A stretch of DNA of 11,334 bases, from contig CAKUNY010000064.1 of the NCBI GenBank assembly GCA_934668605.1, forward strand, positions 1 to 11,334. Reading direction: 5' to 3'. Position numbers and translations under genes: made by a program. Shown piece after piece: positions 6,098 through 11,334 of this stretch. Positions within the stretch are counted from its first letter, which is position 1. Each line of letters begins with the position of its first letter. Source of the stretch: an uncultured Oscillospiraceae bacterium (GTDB taxonomy: Bacteria; Bacillota; Clostridia; Oscillospirales; Oscillospiraceae). The notes under the pieces were generated by a model that did no database searches, was not told where the DNA came from, and was given only the letters and a program-made list of their open reading frames with translations.

Positions 6098-6349
6098 ATG
6101 GAGGGATATCAGGTACATATGACATTGGATGAACTGCATATTGGAAGAAAGGGTCGCATTACGGTGGTCGGCGGAGAAGGGATTCTCCGGTGCAGACTTC
6201 TCGACATGGGTCTTATTCCACAGACGATCGTTTCGGTCACGAAGGTCGCGCCGATGGGCGACCCGATGGAGCTTCTGCTGCGCGGGTACAGTCTGACGCT
6301 TCGCAAGGAGGACGCGCGCAGCATCACCGTAGAGGAGGTGCCGGAATGA
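6098..6349 (+). CDS. feoA: FeoA ferrous iron transport protein
   Basis: A small SH3-like protein of about 75-83 residues. The core MTLDELHIGRKGRITVVGGEGILRCRLLDMGLIPQTIVSVTKVAPMGDPMELLLRGYSLTLRKEDARSI contains the FeoA signature: 'G..G.I', 'R.RLLDMGL.PG/Q', 'APMGDP.E...RGY.L.LRK.DA..I'. FeoA is cytoplasmic and supports FeoB, probably by contacting its G domain. ATG 6098 has GGAG 6 bases upstream; ATG 6119 (giving MTLDELHIG, the usual FeoA beginning) is an equally real alternative with a weaker site, so the first 7 residues are uncertain. The stop overlaps feoB by ATGA, indicating coupled translation. Confidence 0.95.
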   Translation: MEGYQVHMTLDELHIGRKGRITVVGGEGILRCRLLDMGLIPQTIVSVTKVAPMGDPMELLLRGYSLTLRKEDARSITVEEVPE

Positions 6350-8328
6350 TTCTCGCTTTGGCCGGCAACCAGAACTGCGGAAAGACGACGCTTTTCAACC
6401 AGCTCACAGGCTCGAACCAGCATGTGGGCAATTTTCCGGGCGTGACGGTCGACCAGAAAATCGGCCAGGTGCGCGGGCAGAAGGGCTGCTCGGTGGTCGA
6501 CCTTCCCGGCATTTATTCACTGCGGCCATACACGGCGGAGGAGATCGTCACGCGCGACTTTATCCTCAACCAGAAGCCGGACGGTATCATCAACATCGTC
6601 GACGCGACGAATCTGGAGCGGAACCTCTATTTGACATTGCAGCTTCTGACGCTGCGCGTGCCGACGGTTCTGGCGCTCAACATGATGGACGAGCTGACCG
6701 GAAACGGCGGCAGTATCGACGTGCAAAAAATGGCACAGACGCTCGGCGTTCCGGTCGTCCCCATCTGCGCGGCGACGGCCGACGGCGTGTCGGAACTCAT
6801 TGACGAAGCCGTTCGGGTGGCGGAGGGGAAAATTCTGCCGCAGGTCTACGACTTCTGTGAGCCGGGCCCCGTGCACCGGTGCATCCATGCGGTCTGCCAC
6901 CAGATCGAAGACCACGCGCAGGCGGTGGGCATCAACACGCGCTTTGCCGCGACGTGGCTTATTGAAGGAGACAGCGGCATGGAAGACGCGCTCCGGCTCG
7001 ACCAGAACGAAAAGGAGCTCATTGAGCACTCTGTTTTGCAGATGGAGCAGGAGCGGGGCTTGGACCGGAACGCGGCGCTTGCCGATATGCGCTACAGCTT
7101 CATTGAAAAGCTCGTGCGCGAGGCGGTCGTAAAGCCGCAGGAGAGCAAGCAGCACAAAAGAAGCGTGCGGGCGGATAAAATTCTGACGGGCAAATACACG
7201 GCGATCCCGATTTTTATCGGCGTCATGTTCCTCATTTTCTTTTTGACGTTCCATGTGATCGGCGCGTTTTTAAGTGACGCGCTGGCGCTCGGCATTGACC
7301 GGCTGACGGAGCTTGTCGATGCGGCTCTCACGGCCTACGGGCTCAACCCGATCGTGCAGAGCCTGATCATTGACGGCATTTTTGAGGGCGTGGGAAGCGT
7401 TCTGAGCTTTCTGCCTGTGATTGTGACGCTCTTTTTCTTCCTGTCTATTCTGGAGGACACGGGCTATATGGCGCGTGTGGCGTTCGTGATGGACAAGCTG
7501 CTGCGGAGGATCGGCCTTTCCGGAAAGTCCATCGTGCCGATGCTCATCGGCTTCGGCTGTACGGTGCCTGCCGTCATGGCGACCCGGACGCTTCCTTCCG
7601 AGCGCGACCGGACGATGACGATCCTCCTTACGCCCTTTATGAGCTGCTCGGCAAAAATCCCAATCTACGGCTTTTTCTCGGCGGCGTTTTTCCCGGAGCG
7701 GGCGGCTCTGGTGATGATCGCGCTTTACGTATTTGGGATCGTGATGGGGATTTTGGCGGCGCTGGTGCTGGAAAGAACGGCGTTTCGCGGGCGGCCGGTG
7801 CCGTTTGTGATGGAGCTTCCCAATTACAGGCTGCCGTCTGTCAAAAGTGTGGCGCTGCTTCTCTGGGAAAAGGCGAAGGACTTTTTGGAGCGGGCGTTTA
7901 CGGTGATCTTCCTTGCAACGATCGTGATCTGGTTCCTGCAGAGCTTTGATACGCGGCTGAACGTGGTAGAAAGCAGCGCGCAGAGCCTTCTTGCCATGAT
8001 CGGTCAGCTCCTCGCGCCCATCTTTGCGCCCCTCGGCTTTGCTGACTGGCGGTGCGCGACCGCGCTTATTTCGGGCTTTATCGCGAAGGAGTCGGTTGTG
8101 AGCACGCTGGAAATTTTGCTCGGGACGAGCGCCCTTTCCACGCTCTTCACGACGAAAAGCGCCGTGAGCTTTCTCGTCTTTACGCTTCTATATACCCCCT
8201 GCGTCGCGGCCATCGCGGCCATTCGCCGGGAGGTCGGCTCGCCGGTTCGCGCGGGGATCATTGCGCTGTCGCAGTGCTGCGTGGCGTATCTGGCGGCGTT
8301 CGCGGTGTTTGCAATTCTGAGTTTCTAG
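6346..8328 (+). CDS. feoB: FeoB ferrous iron transporter, GTPase plus membrane channel
   Basis: A 660-residue Fe(II) importer of the cytoplasmic membrane. G-protein motifs: P-loop GNQNCGKT (7-14), switch region with GVT (32-34), DLPG (52-55) and NMMD (112-115); a helical GDI-like region follows to about 270. Hydrophobic helices begin at about 285 (IPIFIGVMFLIFFLTFHVIGAF). The two Gate-type segments contain GFGCTVPAVMATR (402-414) with C405, MSCSAKIPIYG (from 432) with C434, and KESVVSTLEIL (from 581). The protein ends at the last membrane helix and lacks a long C-terminal extension, which puts it at the shorter end of the family. The start is fixed by AGGAGGT 6 bases upstream and by overlap with feoA. 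Confidence 0.98.
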   Translation: MILALAGNQNCGKTTLFNQLTGSNQHVGNFPGVTVDQKIGQVRGQKGCSVVDLPGIYSLRPYTAEEIVTRDFILNQKPDGIINIVDATNLERNLYLTLQLLTLRVPTVLALNMMDELTGNGGSIDVQKMAQTLGVPVVPICAATADGVSELIDEAVRVAEGKILPQVYDFCEPGPVHRCIHAVCHQIEDHAQAVGINTRFAATWLIEGDSGMEDALRLDQNEKELIEHSVLQMEQERGLDRNAALADMRYSFIEKLVREAVVKPQESKQHKRSVRADKILTGKYTAIPIFIGVMFLIFFLTFHVIGAFLSDALALGIDRLTELVDAALTAYGLNPIVQSLIIDGIFEGVGSVLSFLPVIVTLFFFLSILEDTGYMARVAFVMDKLLRRIGLSGKSIVPMLIGFGCTVPAVMATRTLPSERDRTMTILLTPFMSCSAKIPIYGFFSAAFFPERAALVMIALYVFGIVMGILAALVLERTAFRGRPVPFVMELPNYRLPSVKSVALLLWEKAKDFLERAFTVIFLATIVIWFLQSFDTRLNVVESSAQSLLAMIGQLLAPIFAPLGFADWRCATALISGFIAKESVVSTLEILLGTSALSTLFTTKSAVSFLVFTLLYTPCVAAIAAIRREVGSPVRAGIIALSQCCVAYLAAFAVFAILSF

Positions 8329-8337
8329 GAGCGTACG

Positions 8338-8463
8338 ATGGGAGTTTTGATTTTAGCGCTTTTGATTCTCTGGATCGTGCTGGCCGTGCGCAAGCGCAAG
8401 ACCTCCGGGTGCGGCTGCGGCTGCCCGGGCTGTAAGAAGGGCGAAAAGACCTGCAGGAAATAG
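8338..8463 (+). CDS. FeoB-associated Cys-rich membrane protein
   Basis: A 41-residue peptide beginning MGVLILALLILWIVLAVRKRK, followed by a Cys-rich tail, SGCGCGCPGCKKGEKTC, with five cysteines. This is the FeoB_associated family, found directly behind feoB in many Firmicutes and proposed to serve the Feo complex in a FeoC-like position, with Cys residues that could bind iron; its biochemical role is not established. AGGAG overlapping the feoB stop lies 6 bases before the ATG. The RKRK after the helix predicts a cytoplasmic Cys tail. It is the last gene of the feo operon. Confidence 0.9.
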   Translation: MGVLILALLILWIVLAVRKRKTSGCGCGCPGCKKGEKTCRK

Positions 8464-8468
8464 ACATG

Positions 8469-8508
8469 CGCCTCCCCGTTCCGGCATACGCTTGGGACAG
8501 GGGAGGCG
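8469..8508 (+). terminator. Terminator of the feo operon, overlapping the pdaA ribosome binding site
   Basis: CGCCTCCCC (8469-8477) pairs with GGGGAGGCG (8500-8508). The stem continues through GTTCC/GGGAC with one bulged A, leaving a short loop, and is followed by GTTTTT. It begins 5 bases after the stop of the Cys-rich gene. The 3' arm GGGGAGG is also the only good Shine-Dalgarno for the ATG at 8515, so any transcript reading in from feo would fold away that site. Confidence 0.8.
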
Positions 8509-8514
8509 GTTTTT

Positions 8515-9315
8515 ATGGGGGACTATTTAAAGCGCAACGGAAGACTGCTGCTGGCGGCGGTTGTGATCGTCCTGTTCTGTGCGGCGCTGCCGGGGCTTTT
8601 CGCGGCGGGGAAGGCAATTGAAACCGGTTCGTGGGGGCTCAGCTTCCGCGCGGAGGGAAAAGAGCCCGTCGGAAACGCGAGTAAGCAGGCCTTGCGGGAC
8701 TATGACGCAGTGTACGTGGGAGACGGAAACGAGAAGGTCATCTACCTGACCTTTGACGCGGGGTATGAGAACGGCCACACGGAACGCATTCTGGACGCTT
8801 TGAAGGCGCACAACGCGCCCGCGTGCTTTTTCATCGTGGGAAACTATCTCGAGACGGCGCCCGAGCTTGTGCGCCGGATGGTAAACGAGGGACACATCGT
8901 CGGCAATCACACGTACCACCACTACGACATGTCGAAGATCTCAGACCCGGCGAGCTTCCGGAAAGAGCTTTCCGACGTGGAGACACTTTTTGAGCAGACG
9001 ACGGGCGAGGTCATGAAAAAATACTACCGCCCGCCGCAGGGCATTTACAGCGAGGAAAATCTCAAAATGGCAAAAGAGCTTGGCTACCGGACGGTGTTCT
9101 GGAGCCTTGCCTATGTCGACTGGTATCAGGACGACCAGCCGACCAAAGAACAGGCCTTCTCCAAGCTCATCCCGCGCATCCATCCGGGCGCGATCGTGCT
9201 GCTGCACTCGACGTCCAGCACGAACGCAGAAATTTTAGATGCGCTTCTGACCGAATGGGAGAATATGGGCTACCGGTTCGCGAGCCTCGACGAGCTCTAC
9301 GAGACTGCCGGGTAA
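8515..9315 (+). CDS. pdaA: PdaA-type polysaccharide deacetylase (muramic delta-lactam synthesis)
   Basis: A 266-residue protein with an N-terminal signal/anchor helix (about 11-31) and a NodB-type deacetylase domain. Catalytic motifs: TFDAGYE (79-85), where the usual second Asp of TFDD is replaced by Ala, as PdaA proteins also deviate here (TFDNGYE in Bacillus); H132 and H136 in NHTYHH as metal ligands; RPPQG (172-176); FWSLAYVDW; and LLHS with H231. 'IYLTFDAGYENG' and 'FWSLAY.DW' are characteristic of PdaA, which deacetylates N-acetylmuramic acid to form cortex muramic-delta-lactam needed for germination. GGGGAGG lies 8 bases before the ATG, inside the upstream terminator arm. Its own promoter is not convincingly visible. 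A general peptidoglycan deacetylase is the less likely alternative. Confidence 0.9.
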   Translation: MGDYLKRNGRLLLAAVVIVLFCAALPGLFAAGKAIETGSWGLSFRAEGKEPVGNASKQALRDYDAVYVGDGNEKVIYLTFDAGYENGHTERILDALKAHNAPACFFIVGNYLETAPELVRRMVNEGHIVGNHTYHHYDMSKISDPASFRKELSDVETLFEQTTGEVMKKYYRPPQGIYSEENLKMAKELGYRTVFWSLAYVDWYQDDQPTKEQAFSKLIPRIHPGAIVLLHSTSSTNAEILDALLTEWENMGYRFASLDELYETAG

Positions 9316-9393
9316 TGGAACCAATTGCGGGGCGCTGCATAACATGGAATGAGCGAGCGACAGACGCTACGTTATATTTCAGGAGGTTTCGTT

Positions 9394-9531
9394 ATGTCTT
9401 GCAATAATTCTTCCGGTATCTGCGCCTTCGGCAACAGCTGGTGGTGGATCATTGTTCTGGTCATTATCTTCGTACTCTGGAACGGCAACGGCAGCAGCTG
9501 CGGCTGCGGGTGTGACAACGGCTGCTGCTGA
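9394..9531 (+). CDS. Short Cys-rich membrane peptide, function unknown
   Basis: A 45-residue peptide beginning MSCNNSSGICAFGNSWWW. AGGAGG 7 bases before the ATG at 9394 marks the start; an upstream in-frame ATG at 9349 has no such site. The layout is N-terminal Cys/Asn/Ser segment, one hydrophobic helix (WWWIIVLVIIFVLW) and a Cys-rich tail (SSCGCGCDNGCC), seven cysteines in all. It resembles in general style the tiny YjcZ-like Gly/Cys membrane peptides linked to sporulation in Firmicutes, and its tail echoes the FeoB-associated peptide 0.9 kb upstream, but without basic residues. No family is claimed. It is followed at 22 bases by its own terminator, which supports a separately expressed real gene. 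Confidence 0.7.
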   Translation: MSCNNSSGICAFGNSWWWIIVLVIIFVLWNGNGSSCGCGCDNGCC

Positions 9532-9552
9532 CGGCGTATACATGCAAAGCAC

Positions 9553-9581
9553 GGAAAAGGACGGCAAAGCCGTCCTTTTCC
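9553..9581 (+). terminator. Terminator after the Cys-rich peptide gene
   Basis: A perfect 13-bp stem (9553-9565 with 9569-9581) closes an AAA loop, 22 bases after the stop. The 3' arm itself contains CCTTTTCC, followed by AATAT, so the T tract is inside the stem; termination efficiency is uncertain. Confidence 0.65.
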
Positions 9582-9607
9582 AATATGGGCAGGCGTCCTT
9601 GAAACCC

Positions 9608-9627
9608 GTAGGGGCGTCCGCCCCTAC
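9608..9627. repeat. GTAGGGGC palindrome (REP-like unit)
   Basis: GTAGGGGC and GCCCCTAC are perfect 8-base inverted arms around GTCC. The same GTAGGGG/CCCCTAC ends bound the larger element 28 bases downstream, so this appears to be a solo member of the same repeat family. Confidence 0.65.
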
Positions 9628-9654
9628 AGAATTTTGGCGTTTCTCCGGGATATG

Positions 9655-9760
9655 CGTAGGGGACGATGCCCACATCGTCCCGGCAGAACGAGCCGGTTTT
9701 ACGGAAATTTTCGGCGAATTCGTAACTGCCCTTGGGGCGATGTGGGCATCGCCCCCTACG
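9655..9760. repeat. 106-base REP/MITE-like element with nested palindromic ends
   Basis: The two 27-base ends (9655-9681 and 9734-9760) are inverted copies of each other at 25 of 27 positions, starting CGTAGGGG and ending CCCCTACG. Each end is itself a hairpin: a 9-bp stem at 9660-9668/9673-9681 with loop CCCA, and at 9734-9742/9747-9755 with loop TGGG. The 52-base centre is non-repetitive. The organisation is like paired REP units (BIME) or a small nonautonomous element; no transposase is in the window. Confidence 0.7.
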
Positions 9761-9849
9761 AGGTGAGGGAACCTGATGTGCGTAATTGCCCCCCGACGAG
9801 TGTGAAGAAAGATTTCCTGAAAGTCCAAACGGCTTTTCTGCTTGTGTTT

Positions 9850-9879
9850 TTGGCGGAAAAGCGATATGATACATATAAT
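9850..9879 (+). promoter_or_regulatory. Sigma-A promoter for the cation exporter gene
   Basis: TTGGCG (9850-9855), an 18-base spacer and a perfect TATAAT (9874-9879) precede the gene, with a start near 9886 and a 20-base leader. An overlapping alternative is TTGTGT (9842-9847), 17 bases, TATGAT (9865-9870). Confidence 0.6.
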
Positions 9880-9905
9880 ACGCTGGGGAATGAGGGGATA
9901 TGGGG

Positions 9906-11081
9906 ATGCAGAGGCTGTTGCTGCGGCTGTTTGTGAAAAACTGCGCCGACACGAAAGATCCGGCCGTCCGGACGCAATATGGAAAGCTGGCCGGGTGGGT
10001 TGGCATTTTTTGTAATCTGCTGCTGTTTGCGGGAAAGCTTCTGGTGGCGGTGCTCAGCAAAAGCGTCTCCATGACCGCGGACGCCGTCAACAACCTCTCC
10101 GACGCGTCGAGCTCCGTTGTGACGCTGCTTGGCTTCAAGCTCTCGGAAAAGCCGGCAGACCGGGAGCATCCCTACGGCCATCACCGGATGGAATATCTCT
10201 CGGGGCTCTGCGTGGCGGTGATGATCCTTCTCATCGGAGCCGAGCTCGTCAAGACCTCGGTCGGACGGATCCTGCATCCGGAGCCGGTCGAGTTTTCGCT
10301 TTCGCTGGTGCTGGTGCTTGCAGGGTCGATCCTTCTCAAGCTCTGGATGGCTGGGTTTAACCGAAGCCTCGGCGCAGCCATCGATTCCGCCGCCCTTTCC
10401 GCGACTGCGGCAGACAGCCGAAACGACGTGATCGCAACCGGCGCTGTGCTTGTATCGTGCGTGCTCGGAAAGCTGACCGGCGCGAATCTCGACGGCTGGA
10501 CAGGCCTTCTTGTGGCGCTTTTCATTTTGTGGTCGGGTATCGGCGTTGCGCGCGATACGATCAGCCCCATTCTCGGCATGGCGCCCGACGAGCAGCTGGT
10601 GCGCGCGATGACGCAGACGCTTTTGTCGCACGATAAGGTGCTCGGCGTCCACGATCTCATGGTGCACGACTATGGCCCCGGCCGCCGCTTTGCAAGCGCC
10701 CATGTCGAAATGGACTACCGCGAGGACGTTCTCGACGCGCACGAGCTCATTGACGAGATGGAGCGCGAGGTGCGCAAAACGCTCGGCGTGGAGCTCGTCA
10801 TTCACTATGACCCGATCGTCACAGACGACGAAGAGCTCACAAGCATCCACACACAGATCGCGGAAATTCTGCGAAAGGTCGACCCGAATCTTGCTGTCCA
10901 CGATTTTCGCATGGTGCGCGGCAGCCGCCACACGAACGTCATTTTTGATCTCGTCGTGCCGTTTTCTATGGAAAACCGGAAAGAGGAGCTGCGTAGGCTC
11001 ATTGAGCGCGAGCTGCAAACGGACGGGAAAGCGTACCACGCCATCATCACCTTTGACATGCAGGCGTTCAACGAGCCGTGA
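9906..11081 (+). CDS. Cation diffusion facilitator (CDF) family divalent metal exporter
   Basis: A 391-residue membrane protein. ATG 9906 has GAGGGG 8 bases upstream; ATG 9900 would be only 2 bases from it. The N-terminal membrane domain has CDF signatures: SMTADAVNNLSDASSS in TM2, HPYGHHRMEYLSGL between TM2 and TM3, and ATAADSRNDVIATGA in TM5. Aligned to FieF (D45, D49, H153, D157), the transport site reads N62, D66, D170, D174, without the His of zinc-type transporters, which suggests Mn(II) or Fe(II) preference (inference). After TM6 the cytoplasmic part is about 180 residues and looks like two successive dimerisation-type alpha/beta domains (about 210-300 and 305-391), longer than the usual single one. 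It has its own promoter. Confidence 0.9.
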   Translation: MQRLLLRLFVKNCADTKDPAVRTQYGKLAGWVGIFCNLLLFAGKLLVAVLSKSVSMTADAVNNLSDASSSVVTLLGFKLSEKPADREHPYGHHRMEYLSGLCVAVMILLIGAELVKTSVGRILHPEPVEFSLSLVLVLAGSILLKLWMAGFNRSLGAAIDSAALSATAADSRNDVIATGAVLVSCVLGKLTGANLDGWTGLLVALFILWSGIGVARDTISPILGMAPDEQLVRAMTQTLLSHDKVLGVHDLMVHDYGPGRRFASAHVEMDYREDVLDAHELIDEMEREVRKTLGVELVIHYDPIVTDDEELTSIHTQIAEILRKVDPNLAVHDFRMVRGSRHTNVIFDLVVPFSMENRKEELRRLIERELQTDGKAYHAIITFDMQAFNEP

Positions 11082-11130
11082 AAGCGCCCGGCCGGCCGGA
11101 AAAAACCTGCGTTCCAGCAGAAATTGGGCT

Positions 11131-11159
11131 TTACTTTTGCGCCTGCCTGTGGTATTCTA
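11131..11159 (+). promoter_or_regulatory. Extended -10 promoter of rpsO
   Basis: TTTACT (11131-11136), a 17-base spacer and TATTCT (11154-11159), preceded by TGG, form an extended -10 promoter. Transcription from about 11166 would give a leader of about 124 bases. Confidence 0.65.
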
Positions 11160-11165
11160 AATTAG

Positions 11166-11289
11166 CTGGCGCAATGCGCCGGAGCCCCTGGCCTCAGTTG
11201 TGGGAGACAGCCTGGTTTTGACACGGGCGATTCTGCCAAGCCCACGACTTAGACAGCGGGAAATGATTTTTGAAAGGTGGAAACACACT
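11166..11289 (+). promoter_or_regulatory. Structured rpsO 5' leader, putative S15 autoregulatory element
   Basis: The leader begins with a 7-bp hairpin (11166-11172 with 11176-11182, loop AAT). It then forms a long-range helix of nine pairs, one of them G-U (11196-11204 with 11241-11249), enclosing about 36 bases with a small GGC/GCC hairpin. AAAGGTGG stands 9 bases before the start. rpsO leaders in several bacterial phyla fold into S15-binding junctions that repress translation; the function here is inferred from position and pairing, not from a matched consensus. Confidence 0.5.
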
Positions 11290-11334
11290 ATGATGCGCAA
11301 AGAAGAAAAGACTGCTATCATTGAGCAGTACGCA
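11290..11334 (+). CDS. rpsO: Ribosomal protein S15, N-terminus (cut by window end)
   Basis: The 15 visible residues, MMRKEEKTAIIEQYA, match the start of bacterial S15 (M.K.EK..II..Y), a 30S primary binding protein contacting the central 16S rRNA domain. AAAGGTGG lies 9 bases before the first ATG; the second ATG (11293) could also serve. The gene continues beyond the right edge. Confidence 0.85.
   Translation, partial: MMRKEEKTAIIEQYA

Larger units (their letters stand above)
9582..9849. other. Noncoding stretch carrying palindromic repeats
   Basis: Between the terminator at 9581 and the promoter at 9850 no supported gene is present. Open frames across it lack ribosome binding sites and run through palindromes. 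It holds the GTAGGGGC hairpin (9608-9627) and the 106-base element (9655-9760); the remaining sequence shows no further feature. Confidence 0.7.

Noticed and set aside
6346..8328. FeoB as truncated because it has only 660 residues
   Set aside because: All G motifs, both Gate segments and the final membrane helices are present; it simply lacks a C-terminal extension, and the Cys-rich function is in the separate 41-residue protein.
8464..8491. Sigma-G promoter for pdaA (ACATG, 16 bases, CATACGC)
   Set aside because: The -35 lacks the initial G, the -10 misses two positions of CATNMTA and the spacing is short; too weak to annotate.
9608..9760. Possible CRISPR array
   Set aside because: The repeats are inverted and nested, not direct copies with regular unique spacers, and no cas gene is nearby.
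9452..9936. Several plus- and minus-strand frames of 100-149 codons over the repeat region
   Set aside because: They translate hairpins and terminators, lack Shine-Dalgarno sites, and overlap the well-supported 45-residue peptide.
9756..11039. A 427-codon minus-strand open frame across the cation exporter gene
   Set aside because: Antisense shadow of the CDF gene; His/Arg-rich, runs into the palindromic repeats, and has no start signals.
11082..11125. Terminator after the cation exporter (CCGGCCGGCCGG then AAAAAA)
   Set aside because: The plus strand has an A tract instead of a T tract and the GC repeat gives only a tight self-complementary stem; no convincing hairpin plus T run was found.

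Overview
The window looks like a GC-rich chromosome segment from an endospore-forming clostridium (Bacillota, Clostridia, probably an Oscillospiraceae-type gut anaerobe). The evidence is an apparent forespore M23 protein of SpoIIQ type behind a sigma-F/G-like promoter, a PdaA-type cortex deacetylase, a Feo ferrous-iron system with the Firmicutes-type FeoB-associated Cys-rich protein, and strong AGGAGG ribosome binding sites. Genus cannot be settled from sequence reading alone.

Left part (1-3807): the 3' end of a contractile-tail operon in the order known from PBSX-like elements: XkdP-like LysM protein (cut by the window edge), XkdQ/gpD-like hub, small spike-like protein, gp25/XkdS, baseplate J/XkdT, and XkdU/YmfQ-like tail protein. 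Neighbouring genes mostly overlap by 4 bases. The operon stops at a 14-bp perfect hairpin, and no fibre, holin or lysin gene follows.

Middle left (3808-4650): two divergent small genes of lower GC. On the minus strand is an unrecognised membrane protein with one CxxC knuckle, driven by a perfect consensus sigma-A promoter. On the plus strand is a 76-residue XRE/YozG-like regulator. An inverted repeat lies over the -10 and start region of the minus-strand promoter and is a candidate operator for the regulator.

Middle (4651-6350): on the minus strand, the SpoIIQ-like M23 protein and, upstream of it, a two-CBS-domain protein with its own promoter. Divergent from these, feoA-feoB and a 41-residue FeoB-associated protein form an iron-uptake operon; a near-perfect palindrome overlaps the feoA -10 box and is a candidate metalloregulator site. 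The operon ends in a hairpin whose 3' arm also holds the Shine-Dalgarno sequence of the next gene, pdaA.

Right part (9316-11334): a 45-residue Cys-rich membrane peptide with its own terminator; about 370 bases of noncoding DNA holding a family of GTAGGGGC-type palindromes, including a 106-bp element with 27-bp inverted ends; a cation-diffusion-facilitator exporter with its own promoter; then a promoter, a structured leader and the first 15 codons of rpsO (ribosomal protein S15).

Most of the window is recognisable biology. The less ordinary parts are the fibre-less end of the tail operon, the XRE/membrane-protein divergon with its operator-like repeat, the REP/MITE-like element, the terminator/RBS overlap before pdaA, and the predicted forespore promoter.
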